A stretch of DNA of 64,000 nt from Trebouxia sp. TZW2008 (lineage: Eukaryota > Chlorophyta > Trebouxiophyceae > Trebouxiales > Trebouxiaceae), in contig BDIU01000425.1 in the NCBI GenBank assembly GCA_002118135.1, positions 23,452 to 87,451 on the forward strand, read 5' to 3'. This document shows, piece after piece, positions 23,601 to 34,200 of this stretch (positions are counted from its first letter, which is position 1; each line of letters starts with the position of its first letter). The position numbers and the translations under genes were made by a program. The notes beneath the pieces were generated by a model, which was not told the DNA's origin, made no database searches, and saw only the letters and a program-made list of their open reading frames with translations.

Positions 23601-26600
23601 ATGGCAAATATCGGTGGCACAACACAACGAGATACGGAGGTCCGACTGCCAAGGGCGACAAGGGTCCGCAACAAGCAGCCCGCAGACCAGCAGGTTGGGC
23701 TCTCTCTCACAGCCATGTTGTCAGACTTCTTACCTTTACCCAAGCTTTGGCACGTTCGTGAACCAAGCTGCATAGGCAACGCGTGAAAGTTGCTGGCCAG
23801 ACTGAAGATTCATTGCAACAATGCCTGGTGCTACTTTGCTGTGACTTGCAGATCACTGCTGAGCAAATTCTGCGAGAGTCAAAGGAGTTGCAAGAGGTAG
23901 ACTTCAAGGCTCCCAAGCAGAAGATCAGCAGTCCTGCAGAGCTAGCTGAGTACAGACTCAGGAAACGCAAAGAATTTGAGGACTTGGTGCGCAGAGTGAG
24001 GTGGAATCAAGGAGTGTGGGTCAAGGTAACCGTAACTTTCCATCTGACCATACCATGCCATGCTGGAACGTAGTGCTGTAACGGCTAAATTTCTGTGCTG
24101 CAGTATGCACAGTGGGAAGAGTCCCAAAAAGACTATAGGCGAGCTCGCTCAGTCTGGGAGCGAGCTCTGGACGTCAACTACGCCAGTGTCACAGTCTGGC
24201 TCAAGTATGCCGAGATGGAGATGCGAGCACGCTTCATCAACCATGCTCGCAACATCTGGGACCGCGCTGTCACACTATTGCCCCGCATTGATCAGCTCTG
24301 GTACAAGTACATTCACATGGAGGAGATGCTGAATAATGTGCCAGGAGCGCGCCAGATCTTTGAGCGATGGATGCAATGGGAGCCTGATCACCATGGCTGG
24401 GCAGCGTATATCAAGGTGGAGTGACTTTTCTCATAAAGACTGCACTGATGACTCGGCAGAACTGTCCTATTACTGAATTGACCTTGCTCAGAACTACCAC
24501 TGCAATAGGAATGCAGTGATGATTGGAGCCCATTTGCACTGTCCTGACAAAAGAATGCCCTTGTGTCGAGTGCCAGTATATAGACAAGCTCCTGTATCAC
24601 AAGCTCATGCTTCATGCTTAATGATGATCATGCTGATCAAGTCAAATCTACTTGCCGCAATGAAGACAGCACTGGAAGCTGCACTGATAGCAGCAGCAGA
24701 ATCAGTATTGCAAACCTGGCAGAGAATTGTAAGGCATGCAACAGTACTACCCTTGCATTGTTATGCAGTGTTTGCACATCAATGTGCACGAAGGCTCAGA
24801 CTTACGACACTGCATGCTACTTTTGCATCAGACATTCTGCACCTATCGCTGCTTATCTGAACTGCAGATGGAACTACGGTACAATGAGATTGACCGAGCA
24901 CGCAACATTTACGAGCGCTATGTCCAGTGCATACCCAGCGTGAAAGCTTGGGTCAGGTACGCCAAGTTTGAGATGAAGAATGGGCAGGTGGGCTTGGCAA
25001 GGCAATGCTATGAAAGAGCAGTGGGCGAGATGGGCGAAGATGCTCAGACCGTGAGTCCTCGTCTCAATCCCAGCAATTTGCAGCATACATATTACGCGAC
25101 ATGCACATGATGCTGCTCAAATCCAAGCTTATACGGCAAGGCCAGGCTTGTCGATGTTTTCTTTTGCTGCATGACTGGTCTGTCCAGATTGCAATTTGCT
25201 GCTGTATGATCACCGAATACTCAATCGACCGCCTGCAACAGCAGCACCTCATTGACTTCATGCAGCAGTCAAAAGCTTTCTTGGAGTCTGAGTCAGCTGC
25301 TGCTGTTGCTGCTGCAGCAAGAGCTCTTCATCAAGTTTGCTGAGTTCGAGGAGAAGTGCAAAGAGCCAGAGCGGGCACGAGCTATATACAAGTATGCCTT
25401 GGACCACATACCCAAGGGTCAGGCGCAGGATGTCTACAAGAAGTTTGTGGCATTTGAGAAGCAGCATGGGGACCGAGAAGGCATTGAGGTACAGTGCCCA
25501 CCTCACGTAACATACATTAAAATGCATGATAGTTGGCCTCACAGGCCTTGCTAGGTACGTATAGCCACCAAGTGACTGTCTTGGAGGGACCTTGTCTTTT
25601 CACATGCTGAACCTTTTCAAGCACTAATAAAAAATGTCACTGTTCCCAATATAGCATCAGCTGCTTGCTAGCTTTCAAGCTAATGGTCATTCTCAACAAG
25701 ACAAATAAATGCATGCTAAGCAATTCAAGCATTGTCTGAAACATGCATCAACAGCATTTGCACCTTGCAAGCAATCTTATGAAGTATCACGAAATCTGCT
25801 ATTGTTTTGGTTGCTGCTATGACATGTCATAGATCCTGAAATGTTGTCACGCAGACTCAAAATGCAGCTTATCAGATGTGCCATTGCACAGGCAGTTGCT
25901 TGTCGCCACATGACACATTGACATCAACTGGCTGGTTTTGCTTCAGGATGTCATTGTTGGGGAGAGGCGCTTTCAGTATGAAGCTGAGGTGAAGAAGAAC
26001 CCCTTGAATTATGACTCTTGGTTTGACTACATCAGACTTGAAGAAGCTGCCGGAGACTATGACAAAATCCGTGAGGTATGCAGACAGACCAATGTGTGAG
26101 TCAAATTTGCAAAGCAATGCCACGCAATGCGTATGCACTGATGCTGCAGTTCAGTGCGTTTGAGCCAAGTGTGCAAAACGCGTACACACTGGGGACCAAA
26201 AAGGCTGTGTGAAGCACATGCATGTCACTGGTCTGCTGCTGTCCCTATGCTAGCGATATTCTTCCATAGGACGACGTTCTTGACAGCTGTGACCTTGCAT
26301 GCAACAGGTGTATGAGAGGGCCATTGCCAATGTGCCGCCTGCAGCTGAAAAGCGCTACTGGCAGCGCTACATCTACCTCTGGATCAACTACGCCCTGTTT
26401 GAGGAGCTAGAGGCTCAGGATGCAGACCGCACCAGGGAGGTGCACAGGGCGTGCCTCAAACTCATACCTCACAAGGCCTTCACATTTGCAAAGGTGAGCC
26501 CCATCAGGAGACTTTGCCTGATGCTCGTGACTCAAGCTCGTACCCCACCAAGCCTTCGCATTTGCAAAGGTGAGTGCCCCCTGAAATTTTTTACACATTC

Positions 26601-29600
26601 CAAAGCGTGCGGGGACAGCAGGCAAAAGCTTCAATTGGGTCAGTGCTCTGGGCGTTGAGTCTGAATGCTTGAGCAGCAAGCTTGAGCCTAGCTGTGTTAA
26701 AAGCCAACATTGCTGCAGCATGTATGTGCCGTGGGAGGCTGCAAGCTAACAATGTTACAAAGTGCTCATGGTCTCAGAAATGTTGCTGGACGTGCTCATA
26801 TCGGCAACGCAGCCAAATCGAGCGCTCAAGGTCTTCATCGCTTTGCCAATAGCACTGCTGCGATGTGGTTGACTGAATTCGTTTTCTGCAGATGTGGATT
26901 TTGGCTGCACAGTTCGAGCTGCGGCAGCTACGATTAGATGCAGCCAGGAAGATCCTGGGCATGTCTCTGGGCATGTGTCCCAAAGACCGAACCTACAAGG
27001 CCTACATTGAGGTGAGTTTGATGACTCTGCTGATGGCATAAGCAAGAATCAAGCAGACTGCCCATGCTGTGAATGAGTTGCACATCATCCTATACTCAAC
27101 GCATGATCTTCCTTGAAACAGCAGAGACTCAGGTGCTGTCGTTGCACAAAGCCTTTGCAGCATTGGCATGCTGTGGTGCAAAGCCACCTCCTCAGCATGT
27201 GTTCATGCTCCACAGCAGGACACGTCGCGAGTGGCAACTGCCTGCTGACAAATGCTTGTTCTTACAACAATATCATTTGCGCTGCCGATTGCTGCTTGAG
27301 GACACCGCGCAAGTGCACCTTGTAACAGCACATGCAACAATTGCTGTGATCTGCTTGCAGATTGAGCGTCAGCTTGGCAACATTGAGCGTGTGCGCACTC
27401 TCTATGAAAAGTACCTTGAATGGAGCCCAGCCAACTGCACAGCCTGGTGCAAGTTTGCTGAGTTTGAGCAGCAGTATTTAGGGGAGGTTGACAGAGCGCG
27501 TGCCATCTACGAGCTAGCTATTGCTCAGCCTGTGCTTGATATGCCAGAAGTGCTTTGGAAGGTACCCCTGGCTTGCATACTGCATCTGCTGACTGAGTTG
27601 CCGCGCACATGCTTTGCAAACTTGTTGGGGACAGTCCGCTGCTCCTGTACATTCTTAGCTGGGCTCCTGAGCCTGCCTACCATGCTTTAGCAGTGAATGA
27701 ATCAGTGAAAATGCTCTGCTGCACAAAAACCAGCGTTCTGCACATTGTTCATGGCCTGTCAGCCCTGTATATGCTTTGAGGCATGCTCTTGTTTGCAATC
27801 ATACCTGCACGCAGGCATCTCTGCTCTGTCAGGTGTCATGTGGCTTGCATCATCAGCACTTGCATGACTACAGCGAGCTTCAATGGCCCTGTCGAGTGCA
27901 TACAGAAGCAGTGCCTTGCATACTGGCCACTTTATAGGTCTTCTGCATGCATGCTTTGTCGCGTGGATGCTGTGACTTGGAACGCTGTTTGTGGCGTGCC
28001 AGGTTTGCAACATGTTTTGGCCATGCTCCCTGCCTCTAGCATAGATGACAAAAAGAAGACTGTTAGCACCTAATCAGCCATGTATACGCCCAAATGCATC
28101 ACTGCACTGTGGGATGTCAGAGACTGCATGTTCAGTTACTCAGGCAGTATCTGACATGCAACGTGTGCTTGTGCAGTCGTACATTGACTTTGAGATCAGC
28201 GAAGGCAACAGGGAGAACACCAGGAAGCTGTACGAGCGGCTGCTGCAAAGAACGAGGCATGTCAAGGTACAGTGACTTCTTTCTGTAGCGACTGCTTTGG
28301 TTCCTCAGAACAGTTGACTCTAGACCAAGTTGCCTTTGCTCAGAGGCATCACTGCAGTCAGATTGTGGTGACTGGTTCACAGTTGCCTTGTCCTTACATT
28401 GAGAATGTCTTCACATTGAACGTCCTTACAAGGAGAGGTTTCTGTATGTAGCAATGTGTCATTACATGCTTCCTAACGCATCAGCCTTCAAAGACTTGAC
28501 AAATTGGCCTGGCTGTGCAAATCAGCCTCCTTTGCTTCATCTGCACCTCAGTCGCAGTGTGAATATGCATACACAGTAACTTGCCTTGCAGCATCCGACT
28601 AAATCAGCTGTATTGCGGTGCCCATGCAACAAGCTGTGTGTAACATGTCTGACCTGAACCCATGACTACATGGTGGCTAGGACCCAAATTTGAGTCTTAC
28701 CACTTCTCTGCGTGGCCAAAAGTCCAAGCTTGTGTAGCAATATGCAAATTTGGATCTTAGCCACGAACCCATTACATTTAGCCTTGTTCTTGAAGGCATC
28801 TACAGCGCAAAGATACTCATGTTACGTGTCATGCAGGTTTGGTTGAGTTATGCTGGCTTTGAGGCAACTCCAGCCAGCATGCTGGGTGAAGAAGCTCAAG
28901 GAGGGGAGGTTGATGAAGCTGAACGGCGGCAAGCGGCAGCTGCACAGGAAGGTCCTGTTGCTGCAGCTGATAGAGAAGCCCATGCACGCAGGTACAATTT
29001 TCATGACTGTCTGTATGCTTGTCTGTATACCTAAATGTGCAGTGGGTATGAGAGAGCAGTCTATAGCCTGAGGGATGTTGTTGGCTTTTGCGGTCTGTGC
29101 AAGAAGTACTGTTGGCCTACAACTGTGTTTATTGGTGTGGTGCAGTGTGTATGAGAGGGCGTTCCGTAGCTTGAGGGAGCACCAGCCTGACGCCAAGGAG
29201 GAGGCTGTCATGCTGCTGGAGGCCTCTTGGCTGCCATGGTGTGTGCAAGAGAGTGTGTTGGCCTACAAACAGAGTTGTTTGTGTGGTGCAGTGTGTATGA
29301 GAGGGCATTCCGCAGCCTAAGGGAGCACCAGCCAGACGCCAAGGAGGAGGCTGTCATGCTGCTGGAGGCCTGGCGCACCTTTGAGGGCGACAGCTCAGCA
29401 GCAGAGCAACGGCAGGTCAGCCTTTTCTGTGTTCATCACATTCAGGCAACTCATGATGCAGGACCTGCAAGCAGTGCATGTTGCCCACCTAAACAAGTCC
29501 AGCGCACTCTTGTGTTTTCAGCCAAAAGCAGTCTGTGACACTGGACGCTGCAATGTAGCCATGTCCTGTCACACCCCTCGTAGGTCAATCTTCTGTGGGT

Positions 29601-30214
29601 TGTTGCTTTGAAGGCAGCAATCCCGGGCTGCCTCTTTAGACAGAGGCTCCCGTACTAACGCCTGACGGCGCAGACTTTTCTTTTTTTTCTTCTTTTTCCT
29701 GTCACACCCAACTATTGCTGCCACAGCAGCTCAAGTTCTCTCCCCTGTCACAAGCACTGGATGCATACTCATGCTGATTGATCAATGTGAATCGTTGGCT
29801 TTTGTTTGGGAAAGGCAAAGCTCGCCTTGCAATTTTGCTGCGACAGGAAGCCTTGTTTTAACGTCCCAGTGAATGCATTGATACACCAGCTTGCACAGAA
29901 TTACCTGCTGCAACAAGTCTGCTGTCAACGTACTTTCTGCAAGTTCTGACCTCGTGTATGTCTGCATGAATGACACAGTGGATTATCTCTGATTGCAGGC
30001 TGCAGTTGAGGCAGTTGAGCGAAAAATGCCCAAGAGGCTCAAGCGTAAGAGGAGGATACAAACAGATGAGGGTCTGGATGCTGGCATGGAGGAGTACTAT
30101 GACTATGTGTTTCCAGAGGAGGCTGGAGCTGCACCCAACCTCAAATTCCTGGAGCTGGCACAAGCGTGGAAGCGAAAACAGGCGGCAGGGGGAGGCGAAA
30201 ATGGGGTGTCTTAG
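23601..30214 (+). CDS. Crooked neck-like pre-mRNA splicing factor (CRNKL1/CLF1), HAT-repeat protein
   Basis: A scaffold of the Prp19-related complex in the spliceosome. Exons: 23601-23693, 23852-24025, 24104-24415, 24868-25050, 25318-25488, 25947-26075, 26308-26493, 26892-27011, 27361-27561, 28177-28266, 28837-28991, 29292-29415, 29999-30214; phases all agree, giving about 684 residues. The N-terminus carries [20 protein letters not shown] and a basic [18 protein letters not shown] repeats follow ([87 protein letters not shown]). The C-terminus is [20 protein letters not shown], then [20 protein letters not shown]. Exon 12 ([20 protein letters not shown]) has two extra upstream copies, and exon 7 has a decayed copy of its 3' end. 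A MITE lies in the donor of exon 10. Confidence 0.96.
24416..24583 (+). mobile_element. Degenerate MITE adjoining the donor of CRN exon 3
   Basis: Begins GGAGTGACTTTTCTCATAAA and has the family core TCAGAACTACCACTGC..GGAATGCAGTGAT. It ends near CGAGTGCCAGTATA. It begins within three bases of the exon, like the copy at 28270. Confidence 0.55.
26455..26580. repeat. Duplicate of CRN exon 7 end plus donor
   Basis: The exon 7 end ([11 protein letters not shown] then GTGAGC, 26458-26499) is repeated at about 26535-26575 as a frame reading [11 protein letters not shown] followed by GTGAGT. Confidence 0.75.
27640..27705 (+). mobile_element. Short LINE 3'-end fragment
   Basis: GGGGACAGTCCGCTGCTCCT, then a CTTAGCTGGGCTCCTGAGCCTGCC segment and AGTGAATGAATCAGTGAA match the LINE trailer and tail. 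It is in a CRN intron. Confidence 0.6.
28270..28444 (+). mobile_element. MITE inserted in a splice donor
   Basis: Starts CAGTGACTTCTTTCTGTAGC and ends CCTTACAAGGAGAGGTTTCTG. It is flanked by TA at 28268-28269 and TA at 28445-28446. The left TA is part of the donor of CRN exon 10 (AAG then GTACAGT). Taking the element out gives AAG then GTATGT, a canonical donor. Confidence 0.85.
29039..29415 (+). repeat. Triplicated CRN exon 12
   Basis: Copy a (about 29043-29077) is decayed: acceptor GCAG then GGTATGAGAGAGCAGTCTAT, then it diverges. Copy b (about 29147-29223) is near-identical to the functional copy c (29292-29415), through [20 protein letters not shown] and VMLLEA. Copy b has no donor at its end. 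Confidence 0.85.
29612..29700 (-). repeat. Dispersed repeat, copy 1
   Basis: CCCGGGCTGCCTCTTTAGAC, a CAGAGGCTCCCG segment and a TTTTCTTTTTTTTCTTC tail match the reverse complement of 43062-43130 at most positions. The T-rich end could be a Pol III terminator, so it may be a SINE; no internal promoter is recognised. Confidence 0.55.
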
Positions 30215-31212
30215 CATCATTTGTGTATAATTCATGTCAGATGTTCACATTTGTCAGTCAGTCAGTCAGGTGGTCAGGTTCTAAATCATTGCAGGATGGT
30301 GTTTGCAATTTTCGCAGTGTAGTGTGACATTGTGTTGCAATCTGTGACATGGGGTTGTCAGCCAGGAGAACATGAACGGCTGTGGTGTCACGCTGATATA
30401 GCCTAAAGCTGTCTTGACAAAACTCAGGAAAACATCTCCCTTTACAGTCAGGTGTATGTTGCATCCAGGAAGCAACTGCTGTAGCAGCTATAAACTGATC
30501 AATTGATCAAATTTTGATTACTTTCTGGACTCCATGGATGCAAGGCTGCCCAAAACAGGAAAGGTATGTACACAAAGCGTTGGCTTATGTGCAACTTGCC
30601 AAACAGCCATTGGAGGTGATGACAATCAACCTGTGACGGACAGGTTCATTGTGACAATCAACATGTTTTACTAATGCCCTGTTGCGATCCCGTCCCGTCG
30701 CCCCGTCTCTACGTACCCTCTGCCGGGGGTTTAGGGTTTAGGGATTCGTGCCTCTACTTGCTCCCCTGCGTTAAAACACACCGGATCCCAAAACCCTCTG
30801 GTGCAAAACGCAAAAACACCCTAAAACCCTAAGCCCTATAGCCACCCTAACTCCCCTAACAAAATTGAAAGTTCAAAATTTTCTAGGGTTTTGCAAAACC
30901 CTGCGCGCTCAGATCCGGTGTGTATTAACGTCAGGGCTACTCGCTACGTGCGCTCCGTGCGAGACGGGACGACGGGACGGGACACGGAGGACGGGACATG
31001 CAGTTGTATAGGCTAATGCTTGACGACTTTGCACAACAATTCATAGAATTTCGCGTTGTATAAACGACGACAGAGAATGCAAACACTTGCGAGAACAACG
31101 CGGTCTGTCTGCTGAGCCATCCGTTCGTACAACTAGACCTGCGTACTCGCAGCATAACATGCCAAACAGTGCAAAGTACTTTGCAGCTTAGTTTCGATGC
31201 TCGAACAGGCGC
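30215..31212. other. Intergenic region between CRN and the pseudouridine synthase
   Basis: No gene is seen. It contains a (CAGT)n patch at about 30254-30268 and the foldback element at 30686-30983. Confidence 0.5.
30686..30983. mobile_element. Foldback element with TTTAGGG telomere-like core
   Basis: Outer arms GATCCCGTCCCGTCGCCCCG (30686-) and its inverse ACGGGACGACGGGACGGGAC (30964-30983) pair. Inner arms GTTAAAACACACCGGATC (30770-30787) and GATCCGGTGTGTATTAAC (30912-30929) also pair. Between them are two TTTAGGG units (about 30729-30742), several CCCTAA/CCCTAAA motifs (30813-30860) and a perfect 18-bp palindrome AGGGTTTTGCAAAACCCT (30885-30902). Target duplication is not evident. Confidence 0.7.
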
Positions 31213-34200
31213 ATGTCATGTATCGCGTTTAAACGCCAGGCAATTCTGTGGCACGCACCGGCTATAGGGAAGCATGCACGACTGCTTTCCTTATTGACGC
31301 GCAACCCCTTCAGCTTTTTGCATAGCGCTGCTAGGCTGAGACCTTGCAGCATGCCCGTGGTTTCAAATAAGGTTGTTGAGTTGGCTGACACCCCAGCGAA
31401 AGCCGACGATTACATCACAGTGAATGGTCTACGGTTGGTACGCCGTGGCGATGACATTGCGTGCTGCTTTGCGTCCAGCAGCCAGTTTGATAGACCTGCT
31501 GCTGCAGGTCAAACCTTACTATTTTGACTTCCTGTGCTCTGTCAAGAAGCGATGGCTGGGCATGACCATCATTGACGTCTTCTCAGAGGTGCGCAAGCTT
31601 GCAGCTGCTCAGTGACTTCTGTGAAGCTGACCATTGCTGAGCCGTGTTTTGCACTGTGGCTGCACAAAGTGGACCACTCCCGTTGCTGCAAAATGCTGCC
31701 ATACCACAAGCACACACCAATGATTGGCTGCGCCAAATGACACGCCCCCACTGCTGCAAAGCGGCGCCATACTACAAGCACACAACAAAGTTTGACATGT
31801 GCAGGATTCTTGTAGGAATTTGCCTCTCGGCCAAGAAGCTATTACGAGGAAGCATTTGCAGATGGTCGACTCAGGATAGAGGGAGGCAAGGGCACAGCCA
31901 CCGCAACAACACCGCTCAATGATAATCATCGCATGCGGCACTTCATCCATCGCCATGAGCCGCCTGTTCTGGATTTGCCTGTTGAGGTGTGAGTCTTGCT
32001 GCTTGATTGCAATCCTGTAGTACAGATCAGCAGCATGTGTCACTCCATGTCTGTCTGTGAGCACAGGCATGATCTCTGTTCCCATACAAATGTGTCGACT
32101 TGTATGTTGGGTCTGTTGAGGTGTAGAGAATTAAGACTTTATTGCAGTGATGTGCAATAGGTGATCTCTGTTTCAGTGATGCTTGTCATCATATGATCAA
32201 GTGGTGATGATGTCCTGTGAGCACAACCATGAACTGCTGATAATTTGCAAAATGGCATGCCTGCAGCTGCCACAACACAGTCCCGCTGAATGCTTGTCAT
32301 CGTGACATTGGCTGATGATGCCCAGTTTGCACAACCATTGCCTGCATTTGCAGCATGTAATGCCTGCAATTATTCCAATGCAGGAAGCATTGATCTGCAT
32401 TTCATGCAGCAACAGTAAGCCAAGTGTGCCAAGCACAATTCTGGGCAGTACTTTATCATTATGTCATGCACACGCCATGCTACAGGCCCTTCTGCAGGCT
32501 GCATTGACAGATTACCCTGATCAGCAACATTAGTCAGCAGCATGCCTGTCCAGACCTCCTGACATTTTCCAAAACTTGGCCTTCCTGTAGTTTGAGAAGA
32601 AGGTCTGGTTAAGGTCAAGATTCATTTTGACAGTGAGGGGCGAGAAAGCATCCGGAGCAGGAGATGGGTGGTTGTGTGGTGCAGACTGCTTTGGTTGGCA
32701 ACGGCAATGCAATGGTTTATGACAGACTGTGATGAGGTCACCCAGGATGCATTGGTGCATTTGTTCCAGAATGATGTTGCAGGTTGTAGGAGGAACAGAC
32801 GATCTGATAGCAGTCCACAAGCCTGCAACTGTGCCAGTGCATGTGTCCAAGCAGTATTGCAAGAATACAGTGATGGCATTGCTAGAGTTTGAGAGGCCAG
32901 ACTTTTTCTACAGGGAATGGCGCATCTCATTGGGAATGATGCTGCAGGTTGTAGGAGAAACAGACGACCTGATAGCAGTCCACAAGCCTGCCAGTGCGCC
33001 AGTGCATGTGTCCGGCCAGTATCGCAAGAACACAGTGATGTCATTGCTGGGGATTGAGCGGCCAGACCTGGGGAAGCTTTTTCCTGTGCATCGCCTGGAC
33101 AAGCCAGTGTCAGGCCTGCTGCTCATTGCCAAAAGTGCAGCTGCTGCCAATGCAGTCAGAGCTTTGATACAGGTGCATTGCAATTGCTTGCCTGATGCAG
33201 TCTCATATTTTTTCAGCTGCTGCCAATGCAGTCATTTTCATTCATTCTAAGCCTGTGCTAGATAGGCTTAGCAGGCCCAGCTAGGCAGTCAGGGCTCTGA
33301 TACAGGTACACTGCCACGGACTTCCTGATGCTGTCTGCTATTTTGTCCACTGTGGCATATCCTTCCAACAAATTGCTTGCACAACAACATGAACAATGCC
33401 AGACCTCGGAAAGCTCTTCCCTGTGCATCACCTGGACAAGCCAGTGTCAGGCCTGCTGCTCATCACCTAAAGGGCAGCTGCTGCCAATGCAGTCAGGGCT
33501 CTGATACAGGTGCATTGCAATTGTCCTGGTGCAGTCTGTTGCTTTTGCTAGTGTATCGCCTGGACAAGCCATTGTCAGGCCTGCTGCTCATTACCTAAAG
33601 TGTAGCTGCTGCCAATGCAGTCACAGCTTCAATACAGGTGCATTGCAAATGCTTCCCTAATGCAGTCTCATGCCTTTTCAGCTGCTGGCGATGCAGTCAC
33701 AGCTCTGATACGGGTGCAGTACAACTGTCCTGATGAAGTTATTGCTTTTCCCTGTGCATTGCCTAGGCAAGCCAGTGTCTGGTCTGCTGCTGATTGCCAA
33801 AAGCGCGGCTGCTGTCAATGCAGTCAGAGCTCTGATACAGGTGCGTTGCAACTGGTCTCTTGATGCTCCTGTCAACAAACATCCGGCATGTCTGAGTTTG
33901 AAAGTTTTTCTGCCCACAGGATGAAGCATCTGTGCAGAAGACCTATATCGCAAGGGTCCTGGGCTCCTTTCCTGACGGGCCCATTACCGTCAACAAGCAT
34001 TTGGCATGGGACTCGCGCACCAACCATGCCTATCTCATGGAGTCAGATGGCACATTGTCCCAAAAAGAGAGTATGGGAAGAGTACCAGAACCTAGCCAGA
34101 GCCAATGGTTGCAAGCCAAGGCAGCTCAGACTGACTTCAGGCTTCTGTCAGTTGCCCCTGATGGCAAAACTAGCCTGGTGGAATGCTTGCCTAAGACAGG

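Noticed and set aside
30729..30742. True chromosome end or telomere
   Set aside because: Only two TTTAGGG units, flanked by ordinary genes on both sides and enclosed by inverted arms.
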